A stretch of 12,036 bases of DNA from the NCBI GenBank assembly GCA_028291445.1, contig JAQGIA010000540.1:1-12036 (forward strand), given 5' to 3'. This document shows, piece by piece, positions 1 through 7,320 of the stretch (its first letter is position 1; every line of letters starts with the position of its first letter). The translations under genes were made by a program, and so were the position numbers. Origin of the DNA: Belnapia sp. Lineage in GTDB: Bacteria; Pseudomonadota; Alphaproteobacteria; Acetobacterales; Acetobacteraceae. A model generated the notes under the pieces. It had not been told where the DNA came from. It saw only the letters and a list, made by a program, of their open reading frames with translations, and ran no database searches.

Positions 1-387
1 GGCGGCTTCCTCTACGACAGCGACTACTACGGCGAGGAGCTGCCCTTCTGGCTGACGGTGGACGGCAAGCCGCAGCTCGTCGTGCCCTATTCCATCACCA
101 ACAACGACGGGAAATATGCCGGCTGGATGGGCACCAGCGACCAGTGGTTCAGCTACATCCGGGATGCCTTCGACATGCTCTATGCCGAAGGCCAGGCCGG
201 GCGGCCGAAGATGATGTCGGTCGGGCTGCACCAGCGGCTGATCGGGCATCCGGCCCGGGCGGTCGGGCTGCAACGGGTGCTGGACCATATGCTGACGAAA
301 CCGGACGTCTGGATCACCCGCCGCGTCGATATCGCCCGGCATTGGGTGGCGACCCATCCCTATCCCGGCAAGGGCCTGAACGAATGA
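1..387 (+). CDS. Polysaccharide deacetylase / allantoinase (PuuE-like), C-terminal fragment
   Basis: The reading frame is open from base 1 and ends at TGA 385-387, so only the last 128 residues are present. The visible part resembles the end of the NodB-fold hydrolases that include PuuE-type cofactor-independent allantoinase: a YDSDYYGEELPFW stretch, LVVPYSITNND, an FSYIRDAFDMLYAEG helix, then PKMMSVGLHQRLIGHPAR and a final DVWITRRVDIARHW strand and helix. In this family the SVGLH segment carries an active-site histidine. PuuE opens the allantoin ring in purine breakdown; related members act on other amides or N-acetyl sugars, so the substrate is not settled by this fragment. The metal-binding N-terminal half lies outside the window. 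The stop overlaps the start of the NHL gene (ATGA at 384-387), so the two are probably translated together. Family call is firm, exact substrate is not. Confidence 0.85.
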   Translation, partial: GGFLYDSDYYGEELPFWLTVDGKPQLVVPYSITNNDGKYAGWMGTSDQWFSYIRDAFDMLYAEGQAGRPKMMSVGLHQRLIGHPARAVGLQRVLDHMLTKPDVWITRRVDIARHWVATHPYPGKGLNE

Positions 388-1238
388 CGCGGGAGAGCTT
401 TCGCGTCGCCATCGGGACGCAGCACTACCGGGTCGAGCGGCCCTGGGGCGACCTGCCGATGGCTGGGCCCGGCCAGATCAGCGACGTAGCCTGCGACGCC
501 GCCGGCCGGGTCTATGTGCAGTTCCGGGTCGATCCCTATACCGCCCCGGAGGCGCCGGCGATCGTCGTGCTGTCGCCCGCCGGGGAACGCATCGCCGCCT
601 GGGGCGGCGGCGCGGTGATGGATGGGCATATGTGCACCGTGCATCCGGACGGCCGGGTCTTCGTGGTGGACCGGGATGCGCATGAGATCATCATCTTCTC
701 CCCGGCCGGCGAGCGGCTCGGAGGGTTGGGGACGCGGCATGGGCCGGGGCAGCCGTTCAACGCGCCCTGCGACATCGCCTTCGCCCCGGATGGCACGATG
801 GTCGTGGCGGATGGCTATGCCAATGCGCTGATCCATCGCTTCGCCGCCGATGGCAGCCCTCTCGGCGCCTGGGGCAGGCCGGGGAACCGCGCGGGCGAGT
901 TCATCACGCCGCATTCGGTCTGGGTGCTGGAGGATGGCCGGGTGCTGGTGGCCGACCGGGACAACAGCCGGGTGCAGATCTTCAGCCCGACGGGCAGCCA
1001 CCTGATGGATATCCGCGACGTGCACAAACCGATGGATGTGCATGGCGGGCCGGATGGCAGCTTCTACGTGACGGACCAGGTGCCACGGCTCTCGCAGTTC
1101 AGTGGCGATGGCAAGCTGATCGGCCGCTGCCGCTCCGTGCTGAACGGCGCGCATGGCATGTGGCGCGACCCGTCGAGCGGGGTGATCTACCAGAGCGAGC
1201 TGAACCCCAACCGGCTGACCCGGCTGGTGCCGGTCTGA
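384..1238 (+). CDS. NHL-repeat beta-propeller, peptidyl-alpha-hydroxyglycine amidating-lyase-like
   Basis: A 284-residue protein; the ATG at 384 overlaps the upstream stop, and longer in-frame starts would run through the previous gene. NHL-type blades recur at about residues 30-67, 78-106, 126-154, 173-201, 215-240 and 253-281, each with a DG.V.V.D...H/N..I..F pattern, giving a six-bladed propeller. Compared from memory with the lyase domain of mammalian PAM, the matching residues are kept: three histidines in zinc-ligand positions (His82, His177 in TPHSV, His257 in GAHGMW), Tyr145 in the ADGYAN loop, Arg192 in ADRDN and Arg48 in VQFRVD. PAM lyase splits hydroxyglycine-extended peptides into amidated peptide and glyoxylate; bacterial relatives have no settled role. 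No signal peptide is visible, so it should be cytoplasmic. It could be a lactonase or dealkylating lyase linked to the upstream hydrolase. The fold is sure, the reaction is inference. Confidence 0.87.
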   Translation: MTRESFRVAIGTQHYRVERPWGDLPMAGPGQISDVACDAAGRVYVQFRVDPYTAPEAPAIVVLSPAGERIAAWGGGAVMDGHMCTVHPDGRVFVVDRDAHEIIIFSPAGERLGGLGTRHGPGQPFNAPCDIAFAPDGTMVVADGYANALIHRFAADGSPLGAWGRPGNRAGEFITPHSVWVLEDGRVLVADRDNSRVQIFSPTGSHLMDIRDVHKPMDVHGGPDGSFYVTDQVPRLSQFSGDGKLIGRCRSVLNGAHGMWRDPSSGVIYQSELNPNRLTRLVPV

Positions 1239-1245
1239 CCAGCCG

Positions 1246-1287
1246 TCAATCCCCAGCCTTCAGTCCCCAGCCTTCAATCCCCGGACC
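1246..1287. repeat. 14-bp tandem repeat, three copies
   Basis: Three head-to-tail 14-base units lie at 1246-1259, 1260-1273 and 1274-1287. Units 1 and 2 read TCAATCCCCAGCCT and TCAGTCCCCAGCCT; unit 3 keeps TCAATCCCC and then diverges. Each unit begins with TCA, which is a TGA stop on the minus strand; the TCA of unit 3 is the stop of the TupA-like gene. The array fills the gap between two convergent genes. It looks like local slippage duplication of the 3' end of the minus-strand gene. No transcription terminator is evident in it. Confidence 0.8.
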
Positions 1288-2242
1288 GGTGACCGTTCAG
1301 CAGCAGCGCCACCGGCGAGGGCAGATTCCAGTGGGCACCGAAGATCTCGTCGTAGATGCGGGGCGTGAAGCGGTTGAAGCCGTTGCCGGAGGAGGGCGTC
1401 ATCTCGCCGAAGTAGATGCGGCCATCGACGACATAAAGGTCGACCCGGACGAAGTCGATGTTGCCGGCCAGGGTCTCGGCGATCTCCAGCATCTGCGGCA
1501 GGACCGCGGGTTGTTCCAGCGTACCCTCGTAGGTCGGGATCGACAGCTCGAAATTCTGCTCGCTCCAGTCGCGATCGTAGATCTTGCGGCGATGCAGGCC
1601 GAAGCGGGCGACATCGACCTGGATGAATTGCACGCGGCCGTGGAAGACATAGAGCTTGTAGTCTTCCGGCGCCTCGCCGAAGCCGTTGTCGAGGAATTCC
1701 TCGATCAGGATCCGTGGCGGGACGTGCTTGTAGACCGTCTCCAGGGTCAGGTCGAAGTAGTTCAGCGACAGCCAGTGCCGGCATTCGGCGATGACGGCGG
1801 CGCGGTCCAGGTCGGCCTTGTCCTTGACCAGCCGCAGCCAACCGCTGCCATGCGACGCCTTGATGACGAAGCGGTCCGGCAAATCGTCGAAGGGGATATC
1901 CGTCGGATCATCCGTGACGTGGTAGAGCTTCGGCAACATCGCCTCATAGCCCGGCTTCCGCTGTGCTACCCAGCCGCGCACCGCCACCTTGTCGACCCAG
2001 GTCTGGAAGATCGGCCGGTGATCGAAGAACTTCCGCGCATTGACCTTCTCATTGAAGGTCTTGGGCGCAACGATGTTCGGCAGGCAGCCGAACGTATAAA
2101 AATACTTCTTCATCGTCCGCAGCGGCACGACCACGTAGGCCGGGCAGCGGTAGAAGATCAGCCGACCAAGCGCCGCAAGCTGCGCACGCGCAACGAGGGG
2201 AAGGAAGGGCCGGGGCGGGAGCGTTTTCGATGCGATGATCAT
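1274..2242 (-). CDS. TupA-like ATP-grasp ligase/transferase
   Basis: A 322-residue protein of the ATP-grasp TupA family, named after a teichuronopeptide biosynthesis protein of an alkaliphilic Bacillus. Members are usually found with genes for surface polysaccharides and are thought to attach amino acids or similar groups to glycans. The family pattern is clear: a YFYTFGCLPNIVAPKTFNEK entry (47-66), the ATP-binding FVIKASHGSGW (125-135), ILIEEFLDNG (178-187), DYKLYVFHG (194-202), and the metal-binding end RVDLYVVDGRIYFGEMT (266-282) followed by SSGNGF. The ATG at 2242 gives a normal family length but has no clear ribosome site; Met44 is a less likely alternative because it removes an N-terminal part usual in the family. 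It lies 95 bp after prfB on the same strand, with no polysaccharide genes in view. Its first third looks somewhat less GC-rich than its neighbours, possibly hinting at transfer; I did not calculate this. Substrate unknown. Confidence 0.87.
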   Translation of the reverse strand: MIIASKTLPPRPFLPLVARAQLAALGRLIFYRCPAYVVVPLRTMKKYFYTFGCLPNIVAPKTFNEKVNARKFFDHRPIFQTWVDKVAVRGWVAQRKPGYEAMLPKLYHVTDDPTDIPFDDLPDRFVIKASHGSGWLRLVKDKADLDRAAVIAECRHWLSLNYFDLTLETVYKHVPPRILIEEFLDNGFGEAPEDYKLYVFHGRVQFIQVDVARFGLHRRKIYDRDWSEQNFELSIPTYEGTLEQPAVLPQMLEIAETLAGNIDFVRVDLYVVDGRIYFGEMTPSSGNGFNRFTPRIYDEIFGAHWNLPSPVALLLNGHRSGD

Positions 2243-2337
2243 GGGGCGACGGAAGGTTTATGGCCGTCGCACTGCCTCTGCCAATGACGTTCCGGAGAAG
2301 TGGATGGACGGTTGAATATCCCGCACCCGCTTTAGCC

Positions 2338-3469
2338 TCAGCGGGCCGAGGCGGAAGCCTCGGATCGCGTGGCTCCAACCCTTGCAGCCAGCGCCGCAGC
2401 CATGAATTCATCCAGATCCCCATCCAGCACGGCGGCCGGATTGCCCTTCTCCAGGCCGGTGCGGAGGTCCTTCACAAGTTGGTATGGCTGCAGCACGTAG
2501 TTCCTGATTTGGTGGCCCCAGCCGATATCGGTCTTGCCGGCTTCGATCCCGGCGCTCACGGCCTCGCGCTTGCTCAGCTCCAGCTCGTATAGCCGGGCCT
2601 TCAGCATGTTCATCGCGATCGCCCGGTTCTTGTGCTGGCTGCGGTCCTGGGTGGAGGCGGCGACGATGCCGGTCGGGATATGGGTGAAGCGCACGCCCGA
2701 TTCCGTCTTGTTGACGTGCTGGCCGCCGGCACCGGAAGCGCGGAAGGTATCGGTCCGCAGATCGGCCGGATTTATCTCGATTTCGATCTTATCATCCACC
2801 ACGGGGTAGACGTAGACACTGGCGAAACTGGTCTGGCGCTTGTCGTTGCCGCCGAAGGGGCTGATCCGGACCAGGCGATGGACGCCGGTCTCGGTCGTCA
2901 TCCAGCCATAGGCGGCGGGGCCGGTGATCTGGAGGGTGGCGGATTTGATCCCCGCCTCCTCCCCGTCCGATTGTTCGGTCAGCGCCACCTTGTAGCCGTG
3001 CTGCTCGGCCCAGCGCTGGTACATGCGCAGCAGCATCTCGGCCCAGTCCTGCGCCTCGGTGCCGCCAACGCCGGCATTCACCTCGACATAGGCATCGTTC
3101 TGGTCGGCCTCGCCGGACAGCAGGCTTTCGATCTCGCGCCGCTTGGCCTCGGTAGCTAAGGCCTTGAGATCGGCGACGGCGGCATCGGCGGTACCGGCAT
3201 CGCCTTCCGCCTCGGCCAGCTCGACCAGTTCCAGCGAGTCGCGGACGGATTGCTCGAGGCGCAGCACGCCCTCGGTCTGGTCGGCCAGGCGGGAGCGCTC
3301 CCGCATCAGCTTGTTGGCCAGGTCGGCATTATTCCATAGGCCGGGGTCTTCGGCCTTGGCGTTCAGCTCATCGAGGCGTCGGAGTGCGGCATCCCAGTCA
3401 AAGATGCCTCCTCAGCAGGGACACCGAGGCGGTGATCTGCTCATTCAGGGTTTCGGCATCTGCGCGCAT
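2338..3469 (-). CDS. prfB: Peptide chain release factor 2, made by +1 programmed frameshift
   Basis: RF2 recognises UGA and UAA stop codons and triggers release of the finished protein on the ribosome. The gene is in two frames: 23 codons from ATG 3469 to an in-frame TGA at 3400-3398, then the main frame entered by skipping T3400, giving 376 residues. The codon-recognition tripeptide SPF falls at about 203-205 and the catalytic GGQ (in RASGAGGQHVNKTES) at about 248-250, within two residues of the E. coli positions. The residue corresponding to E. coli Thr246 is Ala, the usual active form. The N-terminal coiled region (LLRRHL-DWDAALRRLDELNAKAED) is typical of the family. An in-frame ATG at 3487 would add MAYPAG; I prefer 3469 because family members usually begin MRA. 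A plain ORF call starts only at 3306 and loses 54 residues. Synthesis is autoregulated through the frameshift. Confidence 0.96.
3397..3412 (-). promoter_or_regulatory. prfB +1 programmed ribosomal frameshift site
   Basis: On the minus strand this reads AGGAGG CAT CTT TGA C. The internal Shine-Dalgarno-like AGGAGG (3412-3407) lies three bases before the slippery CTT (3403-3401), which is followed by the in-frame stop TGA (3400-3398) with C as the next base, a poor termination context. This matches the classic E. coli prfB layout (AGGGGG TAT CTT TGA C). When RF2 is scarce the ribosome pauses at UGA, slips +1 on CUU to read GAC (Asp) and goes on to make full RF2. The site is codon 24 from the chosen start. 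Confidence 0.96.
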
Positions 3470-3621
3470 GCCGGCCGGATAAGCCATGCGGGCCGGCCTG
3501 TCCAGCATCCCCGTCCGACACATGCCTTTAAGTCCGAGTTCACTCGACGGGCCGCTTGGCGCGGCGCTAAGCTCATCATCACGAAATCGGTATTCTGCTC
3601 ATGCGGGAGGCACCACCGACC

Positions 3622-5178
3622 ATGACCGTGGCGATGCCGCCCATAGTCGCCCACCGCATCCTTGCCCGCGCCGCCTATGGCGCCCGCCCGGGCGAGGCCG
3701 CCGCGCTGGCGCGAGACGGGCTGCCGGCCTGGCTGGACCGCCAGCTCGCCCTGCCCGCCGAGGAGCCGGTACTGGCGGCGCGGATCGACGCACTGGCCAT
3801 TCCCATCCGCTATGCCCCGGGTCCCGGCGAACAATGGACCGAGGAGCAGCGCCCGCCCGTCACCCTGCGGCAAAGCCAGGCGGAGCGCTGGTACCGCGCC
3901 GACCAGCGGCCGGGCTTCCGCATCCCCGCCGCCGAACGGGACCGGCCGCGGCTGGAACTCACCCTGGTGACGCTGCTGCGCAAGGTGGCAGCCGAGGCGC
4001 AGCTGCGCGAAAGGCTGGTGGAATTCTGGCACGATCATTTCAATGTCGCCTTCCAGGCGGATGCGCGGGTCGCGGTCTCGTTGCCCGAGCATGACCGGCG
4101 CATCCGTGCCCATGCGCTGGGGTCCTTCCGCGCCCTGCTGGAGGCGATGGCGACCAGCCCCGCCATGCTGGTCTATCTGAACAACCAGAGCTCCCGCGCC
4201 GGAGCGCCGAACGAGAATTTCGCCCGCGAACTGTTGGAACTGCACACGTTGGGCCGCGCCGTCTACCAGGGCGGCGCCCGCGGTGAGCGGGCGATGGCGC
4301 GGCTGCCGGACGGCAGGCCGGCCGGCTATGGGGATGGCGATGTCTGGGAGGCGGCGCGGGCGCTGACCGGCTGGAGCCTCGCCATGGGCCAGGCCTTCGA
4401 CGGCGCCCGCAGCCTGCCCCGCAGCGGCGAATTCGCCTATGTCGCCGGCTGGCACGATCCCTACCAGAAGCGCTTTCTCGGGCTGGAGCTCGAGCCTTTC
4501 GCCCCGGCCATGGCGCATGGCCGGGCAGTGCTGGATGCCTTGGCGGCGCATCCCGCGACGGCCCGGCTGGTCTGCGGCAAGCTCGCCCGTTTCCTGCTGG
4601 GCGACCCGGCACCGGCCGCGGCGATCGCCCGTGCAGTGGCGGCATTCCAGCGGCATGCAATGCGGGAGGATCAACTGGCCCGGGTGGTGCGTGCCCTGCT
4701 CGATGGGCCCGAAGCGGCCGCCCCGGGCATCGGCCGCATCCGCCGGCCGCTGGATGCGGTGGCCGCCGCCGCCCGCGCCCTGGAATTGCCCTTCACGCCG
4801 ACCGCGGCGCTGGTCGGCCAGCTTGCCGCCGCGGGCCAGATGCCCTTCGGCTGGGGGCCGCCCGATGGCCAGCCGCTGGACCCCGAGCCCTATCTCGGTG
4901 CCACGGCACTGCGGGCGCGCTGGATCATGCTGGCCGGCCTTGCCCGCAATGCCGGCGGCACCGGGCTGGCACCGGCTTATGCCGGACTGGCCCGAGCCCC
5001 GCTCGGCAGCGTCGTCGGCAGCCTGGCCGAGGCGGCGCTCGGCCAGGCCGGGCCGCCGGTAGCGGAGGTGGTGGCCGGTGTCTGGTCCGCCGCCGGGCGC
5101 AACGCCCGGCCGGGGCCGGCGGAGGTCGCCGAATTGGCCGGCTGGGTGCTGAATGCCCCAGCCTTCCAGTCCACCTGA
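3622..5178 (+). CDS. DUF1800 family protein
   Basis: A 518-residue protein of the DUF1800 family, common in environmental bacteria but without an assigned reaction. Hallmarks from the chosen start: an N-terminal HRILARAAYGARPGE (about 11-25), the FWHDHFNV motif (about 135-142), and YLNNQSSRAGAPNENFAREL (from 185) leading into LELHTLG (to about 211), then ALTGW and the C-terminal helical half. The ATG at 3622 is preferred over the ATG at 3601: a GGGAGG at 3603-3608 precedes it, while nothing resembling a ribosome site precedes 3601, which would add only seven residues. No signal peptide or membrane segment is evident. It is followed after 11 bp by a DUF1501 gene; the two families are very often neighbours and presumably act together. 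It is divergent from prfB. Function unknown; the family call is firm. Confidence 0.92.
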   Translation: MTVAMPPIVAHRILARAAYGARPGEAAALARDGLPAWLDRQLALPAEEPVLAARIDALAIPIRYAPGPGEQWTEEQRPPVTLRQSQAERWYRADQRPGFRIPAAERDRPRLELTLVTLLRKVAAEAQLRERLVEFWHDHFNVAFQADARVAVSLPEHDRRIRAHALGSFRALLEAMATSPAMLVYLNNQSSRAGAPNENFARELLELHTLGRAVYQGGARGERAMARLPDGRPAGYGDGDVWEAARALTGWSLAMGQAFDGARSLPRSGEFAYVAGWHDPYQKRFLGLELEPFAPAMAHGRAVLDALAAHPATARLVCGKLARFLLGDPAPAAAIARAVAAFQRHAMREDQLARVVRALLDGPEAAAPGIGRIRRPLDAVAAAARALELPFTPTAALVGQLAAAGQMPFGWGPPDGQPLDPEPYLGATALRARWIMLAGLARNAGGTGLAPAYAGLARAPLGSVVGSLAEAALGQAGPPVAEVVAGVWSAAGRNARPGPAEVAELAGWVLNAPAFQST

Positions 5179-5189
5179 CGGAGATGGCC

Positions 5190-6401
5190 ATGCCCCTGCT
5201 GCTCGGCCGCCGCCATCTGCTCCGCGCCGGCCTCGGTGCCGGCGTGCTCGGGCCTTCGGCCGGGCTGCGCGGCCTTGCCTTCGCGGCGACGGGCGCACCG
5301 CTGCTGGTGCTGGTCAACCTGCGCGGCGGCATGGATGGGCTGCATGCGCTCTCGCCGGCGGATGACGCCGACTTCGTCGATCAGCGGGCGGAAGCGCTGC
5401 GGACCGCGACGGCCGGGCCGCAGGCCGGGCATCGGCTGGATGCCTCCGCCGCCGTGGATTTCCGGCTGCACCCGGCGGCCGCGCCGCTGGCCGAGATTTG
5501 GCGGGATGGCCGCTTGGCGATCTGGCCGGCGGCTGGCGTGCCGCAGGGAACGCGCAGCCATTTCGAGGCCCAGGCGATGATGGGGCTGGGCCAGGGTTCG
5601 CGCACGGATCCAGGCGCCGGCAGCGGCTGGCTGGCTCGTTGGGCGGATGCCGCCGGCCCGGGCACCGCGATCTCGGCGCAGGGCGGCTTGGCACCGGAAC
5701 TCCTCGGGGCGCGGCACGGCCTGGGCGTCGCCAGCCTGGCGGAAGGGCTGGCGATGCCCGGCGGGGCTTTCGGAGCGGCGATGTTTGCGGCGCTGCACCG
5801 CGACGGTGACGATACCGCCACCCGAATGGGGCGGGAGGCCTTGGCCGGGCTCGACGGGATCGACCGGCTGCTGCCGCGCGACGAGGCCGGCCGGCGGCTA
5901 CCCTATGCACCAGCGGCCGGGGTGGACTACGGCCCCGCGCGGGAATTCGGCCGGGCCCTGGCGGTGGTGGCGCAGCTCGCCCGGCTGAATCCCATGCTGG
6001 TTGCGGCCACGGTGGATCTGGGCGGCTGGGACACCCATGAGGGCCAGCCGGGGCGGCTGGCCGACCGGCTGGGGATGCTGGCACGCGGCCTCGGTGCCTT
6101 CGATGCCGATATGGCTGGGCTGCCGCGCCGCTTCACCGTGCTGGTCGCCAGCGAATTCGGCCGGCGGCTGCGCGGCAACCGCAGCCTCGGCACCGATCAT
6201 GGCCGGGCCGGTCTGATGCTGGCCTTCGGCGGCGGCGGCGATGGGCGCTTCGGGCTCGGCCGGCACTTCGGCACTTGGCCAGGGCTGGCGCCGGATGCGC
6301 TGGAGGAGGGCGTCGACCTGCGGGTGGCGACCGATTACCGCGATGTCTTCCGGCAGGTCATCGCCGAGCTGGCACCGGGCCGGCCGCCACCCTTTCTCTG
6401 A
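5190..6401 (+). CDS. DUF1501 family protein with twin-arginine signal
   Basis: A 403-residue DUF1501 protein. The N-terminus LLGRRHLLRAGLGAGVLGPS (residues 3-22) has two arginines, a leucine-rich start and a small-residue hydrophobic core, as in Tat signals, so export as a folded protein to the periplasm is likely. The family fold is related to alkaline phosphatase/sulfatase enzymes. Visible markers are LVNLRGGMDGLHALSP near the start, GTRSHFEAQAMMG, DLGGWDTHEGQ and the C-terminal VASEFGRRLRGN followed by GTDHGRAG; Asp and His residues in these motifs are candidate metal ligands. The ATG at 5190 is chosen because GGAG (5180-5183) sits six bases before it; the ATG at 5184 would touch that site. 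It forms a two-gene operon with the DUF1800 gene. The catalysed reaction is not known. Its stop lies five bases from the convergent DUF3445 gene. Confidence 0.93.
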   Translation: MPLLLGRRHLLRAGLGAGVLGPSAGLRGLAFAATGAPLLVLVNLRGGMDGLHALSPADDADFVDQRAEALRTATAGPQAGHRLDASAAVDFRLHPAAAPLAEIWRDGRLAIWPAAGVPQGTRSHFEAQAMMGLGQGSRTDPGAGSGWLARWADAAGPGTAISAQGGLAPELLGARHGLGVASLAEGLAMPGGAFGAAMFAALHRDGDDTATRMGREALAGLDGIDRLLPRDEAGRRLPYAPAAGVDYGPAREFGRALAVVAQLARLNPMLVAATVDLGGWDTHEGQPGRLADRLGMLARGLGAFDADMAGLPRRFTVLVASEFGRRLRGNRSLGTDHGRAGLMLAFGGGGDGRFGLGRHFGTWPGLAPDALEEGVDLRVATDYRDVFRQVIAELAPGRPPPFL

Positions 6402-6406
6402 AGCTG

Positions 6407-7291
6407 TCAGGCGAGCGCGCCGAGGTAGTCCAGCAGGGCAGCGCGGAAGGGCAGCAAGCTTTTGTAGCGCTGCATCTCGGGCGGCAGGGCCAGCACCGCC
6501 TCGCGCAGCCGGGCCGCCTCGCCGGGTTGGCCGACCACTTCGGCCAGCGGGGTGATGTGGAGGCGGATGCCGAAGGCAATGGCGCCGGTCTCCGGCAGCC
6601 GCAGGAAAGTCTGGCGTTCGACCCGCAGCACGAGGGCGGTGCCGGCATTGGCCGGGGTGACGGTGGCGGCATGGTCGGTGCGGCCATGGGCGCTGGCGCG
6701 GAACAGGGTCGGGTCATCCATGATGGACCAGTTCAACCGCAACGCGATGCGGCCGGGCTTCAGCATCGCCAGGAAGCGGTCCACCGGACGCTGCAGCGCC
6801 TCGGCGTAGAAGGGCACCGGCGCATGGATCGGCCCGAGCGGGTGGCCGAGCTTCTCCGCCAGCCGCCAGCCGCTCGGGAAGCAGAGCACGGCGGCGACGA
6901 GGCGCGGCCCGGCTTCGTCCAGCCGCAGCAGGCAGAAATCCTCCTGCACCAGCCGGCCGATGAGCGGCAGCGGATCGGCCGCGAGTGACCAGGACTCGCC
7001 GGTCAGGCGGTTGTCCAGACGGTCGCCCGTCACCGCGAACCAGTCTGGGTGATGCCGGGCCAGGTGGCGGGCGAGCAGCGCGAGTAATTCCTGCTGGGCG
7101 GGCTCCGAGCCGGGCAGGCCGGCGACGACCTCGTCGGGGCGCTCGCGCAGCAGCCGGTGCCGTTCCGCGAGTTGCGGATGGTAGTCGTTGGCAATCTCGA
7201 TCCAGCCGGATTCGGGAATGGCGGTGAGGCCCATCGCCATGCGGAAGGTGCCAGGGCCATAAGGCAGATGCAGGAGGGGCGGCGGCAGCAT
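6407..7291 (-). CDS. DUF3445 haem-dependent oxidative N-demethylase-like protein
   Basis: A 294-residue protein of the DUF3445 family, which includes the haem-dependent oxidative N-demethylases and a subunit of bacterial dimethylamine monooxygenase. These enzymes remove N-methyl groups oxidatively with a haem cofactor. Recognisable segments: FRMAMGL (16-22), a helix with ERHRLLRERPDEVVAGLPGS (43-62), RLVQEDFCLL (113-122), CFPSGWRLAEKLGHPLGPIH (137-156) followed by APVP, LRLNWS (184-189), VERQTFLRLP (224-233) and QRYKSLLPF (274-282). The conserved His in GPIHAPVP may take part in haem or substrate binding; that is inference. The ATG at 7291 has a GGAG seven bases upstream. It lies 29 bp after a small hypothetical gene on the same strand and ends five bases from the DUF1501 stop. 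No reductase or ferredoxin gene, which such systems need, is in the window. The real substrate is unknown. Confidence 0.9.
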   Translation of the reverse strand: MLPPPLLHLPYGPGTFRMAMGLTAIPESGWIEIANDYHPQLAERHRLLRERPDEVVAGLPGSEPAQQELLALLARHLARHHPDWFAVTGDRLDNRLTGESWSLAADPLPLIGRLVQEDFCLLRLDEAGPRLVAAVLCFPSGWRLAEKLGHPLGPIHAPVPFYAEALQRPVDRFLAMLKPGRIALRLNWSIMDDPTLFRASAHGRTDHAATVTPANAGTALVLRVERQTFLRLPETGAIAFGIRLHITPLAEVVGQPGEAARLREAVLALPPEMQRYKSLLPFRAALLDYLGALA

Positions 7292-7320
7292 CCAGGGTCT
7301 CCGGCAGGCCTGGATCCAGC

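Noticed and set aside
1160..2287. 375-codon plus-strand open frame opposite the TupA-like gene
   Set aside because: Val/Glu/Asp/Arg-rich antisense shadow; the minus strand carries all ATP-grasp motifs.
3398..3400. In-frame TGA near the prfB start as a pseudogene mutation
   Set aside because: It sits in the exact context of the programmed frameshift (AGGAGG, spacer, CTT TGA C), and the joined product is full length with intact active motifs.
3535..3546. Short palindrome CGAGTTCACTCG in the prfB/DUF1800 divergent gap as an operator
   Set aside because: Only five-base arms, no second copy and no regulator nearby; expected by chance.
3445..5298. 617-codon open frame on the minus strand
   Set aside because: It lies opposite the DUF1800 gene and prfB start, is rich in Arg/Gly/Ala/Pro without any family motif, and is a typical stop-free shadow in very GC-rich DNA. 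The plus-strand DUF1800 and DUF1501 genes have clear motifs and ribosome sites.
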